Assembly (NCBI GenBank): GCA_023228945.1
Contig: JALOAI010000024.1
Span: 1 to 64,000 of the forward strand
DNA: 64,000 nt
Origin: Pigmentiphaga sp.
GTDB taxonomy: Bacteria > Pseudomonadota > Gammaproteobacteria > Burkholderiales > Burkholderiaceae_B
Direction: 5' to 3'
Under the pieces are notes generated by a model. That model had not been told where the DNA came from. It ran no database searches and saw only the letters and a program-made list of their open reading frames with translations. Below are positions 8,145 to 16,318 of the stretch, piece after piece. Position 1 is the stretch's first letter, and every line of letters starts with the position of its first letter. The translations under genes and the position numbers were made by a program.

Positions 8145-8423
8145 TCAGTCTACGCGACGTCCTTCGAGCGGGCGCACGCCCGAGAGTCGCCGAGCGACCT
8201 CCTCGACGCAGCCGGCGAGCCTGTCCCGCTCGTCGACTCGCTCGCCGCGGAGCAGCAGCACCCACCGCCGATCGCTGCCCGGCGGCTCGCGGTCGTTTCG
8301 ATGCACCACAAACTCGGTCGGCTGGCCGTTGCGCAGGACCTCGAACACGCGACGGTTGGCGGTCCGGCGAGCTCGGAGCCTGCAGTACTCACGATCGACT
8401 CGGCGCTGCTCGTCGAGCGTCAT
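8145..8423 (-). CDS. Small Arg-rich protein of unknown function
   Basis: 92 residues with 24 or so Arg. The start ATG overlaps the end of the methyltransferase gene (ATGA at 8420-8423), so it is translationally coupled to it. No family recognised; a nucleic-acid-binding role would fit its charge only. Confidence 0.6.
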   Translation of the reverse strand: MTLDEQRRVDREYCRLRARRTANRRVFEVLRNGQPTEFVVHRNDREPPGSDRRWVLLLRGERVDERDRLAGCVEEVARRLSGVRPLEGRRVD

Positions 8424-10348
8424 GCGGCCAGCTCCGCGAGCGAGTGCTCGCGCACCCAGATGCCGCCCGAGCTCAAGCTGAACGTCTCCTCGGCACCGAG
8501 GTCGAGAAGCTCGAGCATCGACTCGCCGAACGCCAGGGCGGTGTCGACCGGGACCGCGTTACCGACGTGCTCGCGCACCAGGGCATCGGACCCGCCCAGT
8601 TGGACCCACTGACCACTCGGATCGCCCAGCTCGAGCGGGGTCGGGTCGCCGGGCCGATGCCAGACGGGGATGCCCTGCAGCAGCATGAGCTCGGCCGTGG
8701 TCATCGGGCGGTGCACGGTCCCATCGGGCGCGCGGATGATCAGGTAGCTGCCGCGCGCTCCCTTGGCGATCTTGACCGGTGGGCCGACGAGCCAGAAATC
8801 GCCGCGCGTCCACGCGTCGCGGTCACCAGTCCATGGCTGGCCAGCGACGAGCTCGTGCGTGGGGGCGAACAACTGCCGATCGTCGGCGATGCTCGCGGGC
8901 GACGTGCTCGGCCGATGCGATCCGCGAATGACCGCGCTGGGCCTTCGCGGATCCTGGACTCCGAAATTGCCTCGGTTCTGCTCGGTCACCCGGGGGTCCG
9001 CGACCGAGCTCGGACTATTCTCGATTTTTTGGTGCCCGATGACCGGCGTCTTGTAGGGCCTGCCGACGTCGCTGATCCCGATCGCGTCCTCGAATCGCGA
9101 GCACGTACTACGCGGATCGATGGACCCATCGGCATGCCTGAGCGCGCCCGTGTTGATGCATCCGGGGAAGCGCTGCGTGCTGCGAGGGTCGGCGACGCTC
9201 GACCACGTATTGCGCACCGAGCCCTCGGCGAGCACGGCGTGCCCGGGCTGCTCGTGATCGTTGACGCCGAAGCCTCCATTCTGCCGGCTCGGTCGCTCGC
9301 CGAGCCGAGGGTCCGTCACGCTCGCCCAGCTGTGCGAGCCAGCGCGAGCCGCTGCGACGACGGTGTGGCTCGGCCCGTTGCTCGAGCACACGCCATGGAG
9401 CCCACTCTGCCGGCCCTGCGGGTTGCCGCCGCATCGCGGGTCGGCGATGTCCGACCAGCCCTTGCCCGTGCGTGCCTCGCCGATCACCGCGTGCGCTGGC
9501 CGGCTCGGATCCTGCGGGCCGTACTTGCCTGCGTGTCGGCGATCGTCGGCAGGCAACCGCGGGTCCACGTCGACCAGGCGCACGCGCTCGGGGATGCACC
9601 TCCAATCCTGGCCCGCGGGGATCGACGCGAGGCGCAGCCAGTTGAGCGTGTTGACCTTGGGCAGACGATGGTGCGGACCGCCGGCGGTCGAGCCCGGCAC
9701 CGGCGGCGGGAGCTGCCAGAGCACCTCGGCCATCGGACGCAGCCCGAGGTTGGGCGGCCTCAGCAGATAGCTCGGGCAGGCGCTGCGCAAGCGAGCGACG
9801 AGCAGCAAGCGCTCGCGCTTTTGGGCAAGCCCGCCCCACTCTCCGCAATCGTGCGGCTCGAGGTTGATCTCGTAGCCGTGCTTGCGAAGCAGCGTCTTGA
9901 TCTTGGCGAGCCACGTCTTGCCGCGGTTGAGCATGCGCGGCACGTTCTCGAGCAGGATCAACTTGGGCATCTGCCCCGGCCACGACTTCACCGCGAGCTT
10001 CACCGAGTCGTAGGCGAGCTTGTTGAGCAGTTCGTATTTCTCCTGCTTGCTCGTGCTCTCGGGCAGGCAGCCAGAGAAGCCCTTGCATGGCGGGCTCATC
10101 ACGACGACGTCGGGCACCCCCTCGCAGCGCTTGGCCATCTCCCACGGCTTGATCTTGCCGAGGTCGACCAGCTGCGCGAGCGCACCGGTCAGCAGCTGGA
10201 AGTCGGCGACCGCGATCGGGTCAACATCGAACGCGCCGATCGACTCGAACCGCGAGCCCGCACGCGACCGAGCTCGAAGCAACCCGAGCGTCTTGGCTCC
10301 GAGCCCGCAGAAAAACGTGACGACCTTGTAAACCCGAGGTGCAGGCAT
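8420..10348 (-). CDS. DNA (cytosine-5) methyltransferase with repeated insert
   Basis: 642 residues. Motif I is FFCGLGAKTLGLL, motif IV SPPCKGFSG (with the catalytic Cys), motif VI ENVP, motif VIII QKRERLLLVA and motif X REHVGNAVP. It should methylate cytosine C5 in phage or host DNA using SAM. Between motifs VIII and X, where the target-recognition region belongs, are about six copies of a roughly 35-residue unit ending in S-x-ADPR and containing G-FGV-x-D. That makes the protein about 200 residues longer than usual. The start is the ATG at 10348, 14 bases after the next methylase gene. Transcribed with 8145. Confidence 0.85.
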   Translation of the reverse strand: MPAPRVYKVVTFFCGLGAKTLGLLRARSRAGSRFESIGAFDVDPIAVADFQLLTGALAQLVDLGKIKPWEMAKRCEGVPDVVVMSPPCKGFSGCLPESTSKQEKYELLNKLAYDSVKLAVKSWPGQMPKLILLENVPRMLNRGKTWLAKIKTLLRKHGYEINLEPHDCGEWGGLAQKRERLLLVARLRSACPSYLLRPPNLGLRPMAEVLWQLPPPVPGSTAGGPHHRLPKVNTLNWLRLASIPAGQDWRCIPERVRLVDVDPRLPADDRRHAGKYGPQDPSRPAHAVIGEARTGKGWSDIADPRCGGNPQGRQSGLHGVCSSNGPSHTVVAAARAGSHSWASVTDPRLGERPSRQNGGFGVNDHEQPGHAVLAEGSVRNTWSSVADPRSTQRFPGCINTGALRHADGSIDPRSTCSRFEDAIGISDVGRPYKTPVIGHQKIENSPSSVADPRVTEQNRGNFGVQDPRRPSAVIRGSHRPSTSPASIADDRQLFAPTHELVAGQPWTGDRDAWTRGDFWLVGPPVKIAKGARGSYLIIRAPDGTVHRPMTTAELMLLQGIPVWHRPGDPTPLELGDPSGQWVQLGGSDALVREHVGNAVPVDTALAFGESMLELLDLGAEETFSLSSGGIWVREHSLAELAA

Positions 10349-10362
10349 GCCTGCGGCCGAAC

Positions 10363-11283
10363 CTACGCCGCGGCGATATGTTCCACGACGCCCTCGACCG
10401 TGGGTATGCCGTTCGCCGCGAGCCACTCGTCCGGCTCGGCGCCTGGGCGCAGGTCCTCCCGCCACGATCGGCCGTCGATCGGCTCGATCATCCCGGTCGG
10501 CGTCAGCCCGACGTGCGGGCCCGCGGGAGCACCGAGCCAGAGGCACGCCGAGTAGGGGATCTTGTCCGCGGCGTAGCGCTTGTCGTTCTCCGGGTTCACG
10601 CCGGACCGGTGGTTGATCGAGCCCGGCACGTCCACCGCGTACGCCGGCGGGAAGCGACGACGGACCTCGTAGCCGCGCGAGGTCTTCGTCCATGCCTGTT
10701 GGCTGTTGTACAGGATCACGAGGCTGGCGATGTCCGCAAGCATCACCGGCATCGAGGCATCGACGTCGCACTCGGTGCGGCTGATCTCGGGCGCGCGCGC
10801 GAGGGCAAACGGTGGGTTGCCGACGACGAGATCGAAGCGCGTCCCGTCGCGCTTGCACGACTCGACGAACGCTCGCCAGTCGCCGATCACGACTCGGTCG
10901 GCGTGGCGTCGCAGGTGTGGAGCCTCCTCCTCGCGCAGCTCGATCGCGGTGATGTGGACATCGACGCCGAGCAACATGAACAGCCGCCGAACCTCGCTCG
11001 CCCACACGCCCGCGCCGGCACAGGCGTCGAGGATCCGCAGCACGCTCGAAGGCCTCGTCGCCACCGATCCGCCGGTGAGGTAGAGGTAGCGCTGCCCATT
11101 CGCGAGGCCGGCAACCCGCAGCACGTTGGCTAGGTACCACTCGAGGATGGCCCTCACGACGGGACGGGGCGTGAAGTCGGCCTCGTGCTCGCGGAGCCTC
11201 GCGTGCGTGGCCCGCTGTTGCTCCGCGCGTGCCTTCGCGCGTGCCCTAGCGCTGCTCAGATCTTCGGGAAACAGGTCATCCAC
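10363..11283 (-). CDS. N6-adenine-type DNA methyltransferase
   Basis: 306 residues from a GTG at 11283. SAM motif I is LDACAGAGVWA and the catalytic motif IV is VVGNPPFA. Downstream is a helical region and a C-terminal LWLGAPAGPHVGLTPTG segment seen in phage N6 methylases. It would modify adenine in DNA, most likely for protection from restriction. It is divergent from the ECF sigma gene; the 66-base gap between them holds an operator-like dyad 18 bases before this start. Confidence 0.75.
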   Translation of the reverse strand: MDDLFPEDLSSARARAKARAEQQRATHARLREHEADFTPRPVVRAILEWYLANVLRVAGLANGQRYLYLTGGSVATRPSSVLRILDACAGAGVWASEVRRLFMLLGVDVHITAIELREEEAPHLRRHADRVVIGDWRAFVESCKRDGTRFDLVVGNPPFALARAPEISRTECDVDASMPVMLADIASLVILYNSQQAWTKTSRGYEVRRRFPPAYAVDVPGSINHRSGVNPENDKRYAADKIPYSACLWLGAPAGPHVGLTPTGMIEPIDGRSWREDLRPGAEPDEWLAANGIPTVEGVVEHIAAA

Positions 11284-11301
11284 GGCGAACAACCTAGCTG
11301 C

Positions 11302-11317
11302 GCAACCTATTGGTTGC
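11302..11317. promoter_or_regulatory. Dyad operator-like site GCAAC-N6-GTTGC (perfect), divergent promoter region
   Basis: GCAAC CTATTG GTTGC, with a further overlapping GGTTGCAACC palindrome to its right. It lies between the divergent methylase (start 11283) and sigma factor (start 11350) genes, 18 and 32 bases from the two starts, and could control both. Confidence 0.75.
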
Positions 11318-11349
11318 AACCTGATCTTATCAGCTGTACCGTGCCGACC

Positions 11350-12012
11350 ATGCCTACCGATCCCGATAGCAACAGCATCGCTCACCCCACCACCAACACT
11401 CGCCGCGACTTCGAGCAGCACGTGCTGCCGCTGCTCGACAGCCTCTACGGTGCAGCCGCCCGTCTGACGAGGAATCCGGCTGAGGCCGAAGACCTCGTGC
11501 AGGACGCGGTGTTGAGGGCCTATCGCTTCTGGGACACCTTCAAGCCCGGCACCAACATCAAGGCCTGGATGTTCACCATCCTGCGCAACACGTTCATCAA
11601 CGGCTATCACCGCGAGGGTCGCCGCAGGCGGCTCTCGAAGTGCGTGGCATCGCAGATGCTGTCGGTTGGCCCGGTCGCTGCGGTGGCCTACTCCGGGCGT
11701 CCTCCCGGCCCCGAGGAGGGCGTGTGTACCGAGCACGAGCGCGAGCGCATCCTCGACGCGATTGGGTCGCTGAGGGAGGAGTACCGGACGGTGGTGATCC
11801 TGGCCGACTACGAGGGTCTCCCCTACAAGAAGATCGCGGAGATCATGGGAACGCCGATCGGCACGGTCATGAGCCGTCTGCATCGGGCTCGCAAGATCCT
11901 CCGCGAGCTGCTCATGCAGTACGCCCACGAGACCGGACGGATCGAGGATCCCGCCAGCTCGGAATCCACGATCGACCTCGGCGATTACCGGCGGCAGAGG
12001 CAAACCGCATGA
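11350..12012 (+). CDS. ECF-family RNA polymerase sigma factor
   Basis: 220 residues. Region 2 spans about residues 25-95 (EAEDLVQDAVLRAYRFWDTF, then NIKAWMFTILRNTFINGY). Region 4 spans about 130-190 (SLREEYRTVVILADYEGLPY, then GTPIGTVMSRLHRARKILREL). Region 3 is absent, as in group 4 (ECF) factors. It would direct host RNA polymerase to a set of promoters. No anti-sigma gene is adjacent: the next gene is convergent. The region 2 wording resembles ECF factors of Deltaproteobacteria/Myxococcota, which is why I suspect such a host. Phage-encoded ECF factors are uncommon. Confidence 0.85.
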   Translation: MPTDPDSNSIAHPTTNTRRDFEQHVLPLLDSLYGAAARLTRNPAEAEDLVQDAVLRAYRFWDTFKPGTNIKAWMFTILRNTFINGYHREGRRRRLSKCVASQMLSVGPVAAVAYSGRPPGPEEGVCTEHERERILDAIGSLREEYRTVVILADYEGLPYKKIAEIMGTPIGTVMSRLHRARKILRELLMQYAHETGRIEDPASSESTIDLGDYRRQRQTA

Positions 12013-12045
12013 CCTCGGCGCGACCCTGCTGCTCGACGCGCCCTG

Positions 12046-12594
12046 CTAGCAGGAGCACGCCGAGCCGATCTTGATCGTCACCTCTCCCACCGCCGGCGCC
12101 GAGGGTCCGCTCGCGCTGCTCGAGCCGCACGGGATCTCGACCCCCAGCGTCTCGCTGTAGCCGCAGGATCCCGGCGCTGATGCTCGCTGGCCGCAGCCAG
12201 GCCCGCAGCAGCTCGCCTGGTAGGCACCGCCGGCGTAGGGCTCCACGACGCACCACTCGCCCGCGACGACGGTCTTGCTGCTGCTGCCCGATCGCAGGGC
12301 CAGCCTCCACACGCCCGAGCTCAGGAGCTTGGTGTCGGCCTCCTCGGCGCTGATCGTGACCAGGCCCGCGCCGGGTTGGCCAGCTGCATCCTGCGAGACG
12401 TCGACGCCGAGCTCGAGCAGCGTCGCGTCGACGCCGGGCGCCACGTAGACCGCCGCGAACCCGGTCCAACCCGCGAGGCTGATCGGCGATCCGGTCGCAG
12501 CGTCGACGAGGCGAAACGCGAGCTCGAACGAGTCGCCGCGGATCACCGTGAGGCCGTACTGAGCTGGGGACCGGATCTGCTCGATGCTCGCCAC
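12046..12594 (-). CDS. Structural protein with Cys-rich tail
   Basis: 182 residues. The first 120 are beta-rich and resemble small phage tail or fibre accessory proteins (YGLTVIRGDSFELAFRLVD). The last 60 are rich in Cys, Gly and Ser (CCGPGCG, ending CSC). It follows the fibre-like gene at 12609 by 14 bases. A tail-tip or fibre-associated role is inferred from position only. Confidence 0.6.
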   Translation of the reverse strand: MASIEQIRSPAQYGLTVIRGDSFELAFRLVDAATGSPISLAGWTGFAAVYVAPGVDATLLELGVDVSQDAAGQPGAGLVTISAEEADTKLLSSGVWRLALRSGSSSKTVVAGEWCVVEPYAGGAYQASCCGPGCGQRASAPGSCGYSETLGVEIPCGSSSASGPSAPAVGEVTIKIGSACSC

Positions 12595-12608
12595 GCGACG
12601 AGTGTACG

Positions 12609-13904
12609 TCAGTGCCCGCGCAGCGCAGGGCCAACGCGAATCTCGAGCTTGCGCAGAGTGGCTTCGGGGTCACCCGAGCTGGAGTTGGTCGCCACCGCGA
12701 ACAGGAGGCGAGCACCCGGCCGACGAACCAGTCGCGTCGCGGTGATGGTGGTCGTTCCGTAGCCGTAGTTACGAGCCGAGGGTACCAATGCATCCTCAGC
12801 TGGCCAGCCGTTGGAGTACTCGCCCGAGTACGCGAGCACCGTCCCCTCGCTCGGGATCATGAGCACCACCGCATCGTTGGCCAGCGACCCGTCGACACTC
12901 ACCGCGTGGTTGCCCGAGGTCTGGAGCATCGGTCCGGGCCCCGCTTGGTTGCGGTAGCCAGTCGCTACGGTGACGCCCGAATACCCGGTGCCCTCTGCTG
13001 ACCACAACCCGGCGATCACGGTGTTGCTTGTAGCCGGGACGCTGACGTCAGAAAACTGAAACCACAGCTCGAGCGTGCTGCGGTAGCGACGAACCTCGGC
13101 CAGCAGATCCTCGATGTCGATCCATATCCCGGGTGCGAGGGCCGTGGCGTTGGGGCCGGCCCAGCCCCGGCTCGATCCTGACGCCGCCTTGATCGTGAGT
13201 CCTTGGCCATGCCTGTTCTCGAACACGGTGCTGTTGGCGACGTTGGCCGCGGTCCAGCTCAGCCCGCCGAACACGTAGGTCCCGTCCGCGACGATCAGCT
13301 GGTCGGGCTCCTGGGTGAAGTCGAACTCGCGCGACGCAACGGAGCTGATCGTGTTCCACGAGATCTCGCCGGGCTTCGACAGATCCACGCCGACCGTGGC
13401 CGACGGGGCTGGCACCCTCGCGTTGGGCAGATCGGCGTTGGGGGTTGCGATCACGTACTCCGCCGTCGGTGGCGAACTCGGGCGGCGCAACAGCGACTCG
13501 ACCGCCTTCGCCCAGCCTTTTTCGTTCGGCGAGCCGCTGACCAGGTAGTTCGCGTGCGGGCCAATCTCGCCAGCTGCGGGGTATCGGTTGCCATCGGCGT
13601 CGGGCACCGCAGCCACCAGCGTCTGCACCTCGCCCTCGGTCGCGCCGTTGACCTCGAGCCGCACCAGGTAGGTGCCGGCGACGTCGGGCACGAACTGCGT
13701 CTGCGGGCCGGTCGATGAGGACAGCGCAGCGGTGGACGTGAGAGGGACGTCGAGCAGCCGCCACCGCCACGTGGTCACGCCCTCGTCGTTGGCGTTGCGC
13801 AGCACCACCGGCTGACCGAGGAGCAGGTCGTCACGAGCTCGGCCCGGCACCCCGACGGGGATCGAGTTGCCGGGCTGGGTGATCACGATCGAGGCAGCGG
13901 CCAC
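12609..13904 (-). CDS. Tail fibre-like protein with PKD-type N-terminus
   Basis: 431 residues, beta-rich and low in charge. The first 100 residues read as a PKD/Ig-like domain (VLRNANDEGVTTWRWRLLD, then VPDVAGTYLVRLEVNG). The remainder looks like a fibre or receptor-binding head with many Ser, Thr, Asn and aromatic residues. It lies among baseplate genes, supporting a virion-surface role. The precise receptor function is unknown. Confidence 0.6.
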   Translation of the reverse strand: MAAASIVITQPGNSIPVGVPGRARDDLLLGQPVVLRNANDEGVTTWRWRLLDVPLTSTAALSSSTGPQTQFVPDVAGTYLVRLEVNGATEGEVQTLVAAVPDADGNRYPAAGEIGPHANYLVSGSPNEKGWAKAVESLLRRPSSPPTAEYVIATPNADLPNARVPAPSATVGVDLSKPGEISWNTISSVASREFDFTQEPDQLIVADGTYVFGGLSWTAANVANSTVFENRHGQGLTIKAASGSSRGWAGPNATALAPGIWIDIEDLLAEVRRYRSTLELWFQFSDVSVPATSNTVIAGLWSAEGTGYSGVTVATGYRNQAGPGPMLQTSGNHAVSVDGSLANDAVVLMIPSEGTVLAYSGEYSNGWPAEDALVPSARNYGYGTTTITATRLVRRPGARLLFAVATNSSSGDPEATLRKLEIRVGPALRGH

Positions 13905-13914
13905 GGCCGCGATC

Positions 13915-14100
13915 TTAGCAGCCCGGCGACTTCGGCCGCAGGCTGCTCGCGTGCTCGAGCGCGAGGAAGTCGGCCAGGCAGTAGCACGACCGCAGGTCCC
14001 GGTAGGCGAGCCTGGTCTCGCGCGAGGGCTGGTATTTGACGGTGTTGCTGCTGCCCTTCCGCTTGGGCGCGAGCCGGGGCTTGTTGCTGCTCGGCTTCAC
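13915..14100 (-). CDS. Small basic protein of unknown function
   Basis: 61 residues from a GTG at 14100 that overlaps the TGA of the upstream gene (GTGA), so it is probably coupled to it. The N-terminus is Lys/Arg-rich (KPRLAPKRKGSSNTVKY) and the middle has two Cys (SCYC). No family recognised. Confidence 0.55.
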   Translation of the reverse strand: MKPSSNKPRLAPKRKGSSNTVKYQPSRETRLAYRDLRSCYCLADFLALEHASSLRPKSPGC

Positions 14101-14705
14101 TTGCCCTCGTCGAGCGCCGTCTTGACTGGCTTCCATGAGGTTGGCGTGTAGCTCACGGGCTCGGAGCGGCCGGGCAGAAAGAACTCCGACTTGCGGACGA
14201 GCAGCCGTCGCTCTTGCTCGCCATGCTCGGGGTCCCAGATCCTGGTGTCGATCACCTCGCCCTCGGGCGCCGTGAAGATCGGACGCCACAGGTGGGGAGG
14301 CATCCGGTCGACCATCCACATACGGTGGCCACCGGGCAGCAGCTCATCGGGCTCTGGTTCCTTCTGCGGCTCGGTCAACTCGACCGTCTCGCCTGCCCCG
14401 AACACGTCCCGGATCTGCATCGGCGGACGCAGCACGAGATAGGGATTCTCCGTGTCGCGGAAGCCGACGATCTGGCCGTCGGCGACGTCGACCTTGAGCT
14501 CGCCGCCGTAGAGCTTGCGAGGGTGGCCCACGATCTTCACGAGCGCGCAGAGCCAGCCGTAGGATCCGCCATGCTCGAACACCAGCCGCAGCAGGTACTC
14601 GTTGCCGTCGAGGCCAACCCGAAGGTCCATGACCTCCGGATTGCCCTGCTCGTGTGGCGGCCAAATTGAGCGAATCGTTACAACGTATGTCCGGGCGTCA
14701 GGCAT
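14097..14705 (-). CDS. Protein of unknown function in the tail gene region
   Basis: 202 residues with mixed alpha/beta character and several Trp. I see no known motif. It sits between two other unrecognised genes in the minus-strand structural run and overlaps the next gene by four bases. Confidence 0.65.
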   Translation of the reverse strand: MPDARTYVVTIRSIWPPHEQGNPEVMDLRVGLDGNEYLLRLVFEHGGSYGWLCALVKIVGHPRKLYGGELKVDVADGQIVGFRDTENPYLVLRPPMQIRDVFGAGETVELTEPQKEPEPDELLPGGHRMWMVDRMPPHLWRPIFTAPEGEVIDTRIWDPEHGEQERRLLVRKSEFFLPGRSEPVSYTPTSWKPVKTALDEGK

Positions 14706-14732
14706 CGCTGCGCCAACACCCGGCGCCTGCTG

Positions 14733-15155
14733 CTATTCCAGTTGCTCAGCCAACACCGCGAGCAGGTCCGCCGGCGCACGCAGAACCATCACCGAGCACT
14801 TCGTGACCGCGTCGGTGGCATCGAACTGCAGCACGGTCTCGTTGCCCACGAACGAGACCTTCACGAATCCCGGACCGGTGGCGACCAGCGAGCGCGTGAG
14901 TACTCCGGTCGTGTCGCCGGCGGTCGCCTCGACGAGCAGCACCGACGCTCGCTCGTCGAGCTTCGCCGTGTTGGCGGCCACGTCGAGCTCGACGATCGCA
15001 GGCTCGAGCGCGAGCGCAGTGCCGAGCATGGTCGGCACGTCTTGTCCGAGCGAGCGGTAGAACGCCCGCGCCCAGAGGATCGCTTTGTCTTGCTCCTGGG
15101 CGTCGTCGGGGTCGACGGTGAATCCGGCGTCGAGAAGCTGTCGGATCGTAGCCAT
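14733..15155 (-). CDS. Small structural-region protein of unknown function
   Basis: 140 residues: an N-terminal helical half (DKAILWARAFYRSLGQDV) and a beta-rich C-terminal half. No family recognised. It ends 27 bases before the next gene in the minus-strand run. Confidence 0.6.
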   Translation of the reverse strand: MATIRQLLDAGFTVDPDDAQEQDKAILWARAFYRSLGQDVPTMLGTALALEPAIVELDVAANTAKLDERASVLLVEATAGDTTGVLTRSLVATGPGFVKVSFVGNETVLQFDATDAVTKCSVMVLRAPADLLAVLAEQLE

Positions 15156-15159
15156 GGGC

Positions 15160-15930
15160 TCAGGGTACCCAGCCGATCATCTCGGCGACCTTGTCGATCG
15201 CCCACTGCTCGGGGTTCTCGGGCTTGTCGAGCTTGCGCCGGAGGTGGGCCGGATCGCCGACCGCCTCCGAGAGCTCGAGCAACTCGGTCACGACGAACGA
15301 CAAGCTCTGCCGGCCGCGCCAGAACTGGGGCAGCGTCTCGGCGATCAGCGAGCGCGTCACGGCGAGGCCGCTCGCGCTCTCGGGCGGCAACGCCCAGTCG
15401 CTCGCGCCGGGCTGGAACAGCAACGCCTCCTGGGCCATCGCGATGCAATCACAGAGCCCTCGCGCTGGCGTGTAGATCCACTCGGATATCCGCACCGATT
15501 GGTAGGGTTTCGCTACCGCGTCGATGATCGCCGCGAGCACGTGTCGCTCGAGCTTGCGGCGGCGGTCGGTCTTCTGCGGCGCTGGGATATCCCGCATATA
15601 GGCCTCGGCCGCGTCGTGCAGCAGGAGCGCGACCGTGAACTCGATGCGGTCGCGCACGGTGGTGCCTGCGACCGTCCCAGCCGGCATAGCGAGGCCGGAC
15701 TCGACCAGCTCGGTCCACAGATGCCACCCGATCCGCGCCACTCGGAAAACGTGAGCGGCCACGGTCGCCGGGCCACCGAGCTCGTAGGGCGCGTTCGTGT
15801 GGTTGGCGAATCGCTGCTCTCGTTCGAGCGCGTGCTCAATGTCGTGCAGCCGGACGTCCGCAGCCTTCGGGGCGTGCACGTCGAAGTAGCTTCCAGAAAC
15901 CGTCATCGTTGCTGTTGGAGACCGAGCCAT
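15160..15930 (-). CDS. HD-domain phosphohydrolase (5'-deoxynucleotidase-like)
   Basis: 256 residues. The HD signature is clear: an early His (VAAHVFRVARIG), then LLLHDAAEAYMRDIPAP, which is the HD pair followed by the E-A-x-x-x-D-I-P of YfbR-like nucleotidases found in many phages. It would hydrolyse nucleotide monophosphates, perhaps to steer dNTP pools. I chose the ATG at 15930 because a longer frame to 15984 would run across an operator-like dyad. Confidence 0.75.
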   Translation of the reverse strand: MARSPTATMTVSGSYFDVHAPKAADVRLHDIEHALEREQRFANHTNAPYELGGPATVAAHVFRVARIGWHLWTELVESGLAMPAGTVAGTTVRDRIEFTVALLLHDAAEAYMRDIPAPQKTDRRRKLERHVLAAIIDAVAKPYQSVRISEWIYTPARGLCDCIAMAQEALLFQPGASDWALPPESASGLAVTRSLIAETLPQFWRGRQSLSFVVTELLELSEAVGDPAHLRRKLDKPENPEQWAIDKVAEMIGWVP

Positions 15931-15961
15931 CGCCGGATGATGGCTCGCGTCCACCAACGTT

Positions 15962-15977
15962 GCAACCACCAGGTTGC
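15962..15977. promoter_or_regulatory. Dyad operator-like site GCAAC-N6-GTTGC (perfect)
   Basis: GCAAC CACCAG GTTGC on the plus strand lies in the gap between the holin candidate and the HD gene, 31 bases upstream of the HD gene start at 15930. Confidence 0.65.
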
Positions 15978-15980
15978 GGC

Positions 15981-16298
15981 TCATCGACCGCGATCGATCG
16001 CGGCCTGCTTCGCGCGGCTCAACGCCTCACCGACGGGCACGCCCTGGGCCACCAGCCGAATGAACTCGTCCTTGGCCGCCCTCTCCATGATCGTCAGCTC
16101 GGGGAATTTCATGGGGTCCTTGGACTGCTCGAGCCTGTACCGCCACGCTGCAGCGACGACGAATGCAGCCACGTACGCCCAAGTCGGGATCATGGCGAGC
16201 GCGCTGCTGTTGTTGATCAGCCAGGTCGAGAACTCACCCAGGAGCATGGATAGCCCGAGAGCTACGCCGGCGACGTCAATGTTTTTCAGCTTGTCCAT
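15981..16298 (-). CDS. Holin-like small membrane protein
   Basis: 105 residues with two hydrophobic segments near the N-terminus (about residues 10-29 and 33-52, VAGVALGLSMLLGEF and WAYVAAFVVAAAW), followed by a charged C-terminal tail. Size and topology fit a class II holin, which would permeabilise the inner membrane at lysis. No endolysin is adjacent, so the assignment rests on topology only. Confidence 0.5.
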   Translation of the reverse strand: MDKLKNIDVAGVALGLSMLLGEFSTWLINNSSALAMIPTWAYVAAFVVAAAWRYRLEQSKDPMKFPELTIMERAAKDEFIRLVAQGVPVGEALSRAKQAAIDRGR

Positions 16299-16318
16299 CA
16301 CGCGATCATACCCGAGAG

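Noticed and set aside
8036..10555. 839-codon open frame on the plus strand opposite the methyltransferase
   Set aside because: Arg/Ala/Pro/Asp-rich shadow typical of GC-rich DNA; the minus strand holds all the methylase motifs.
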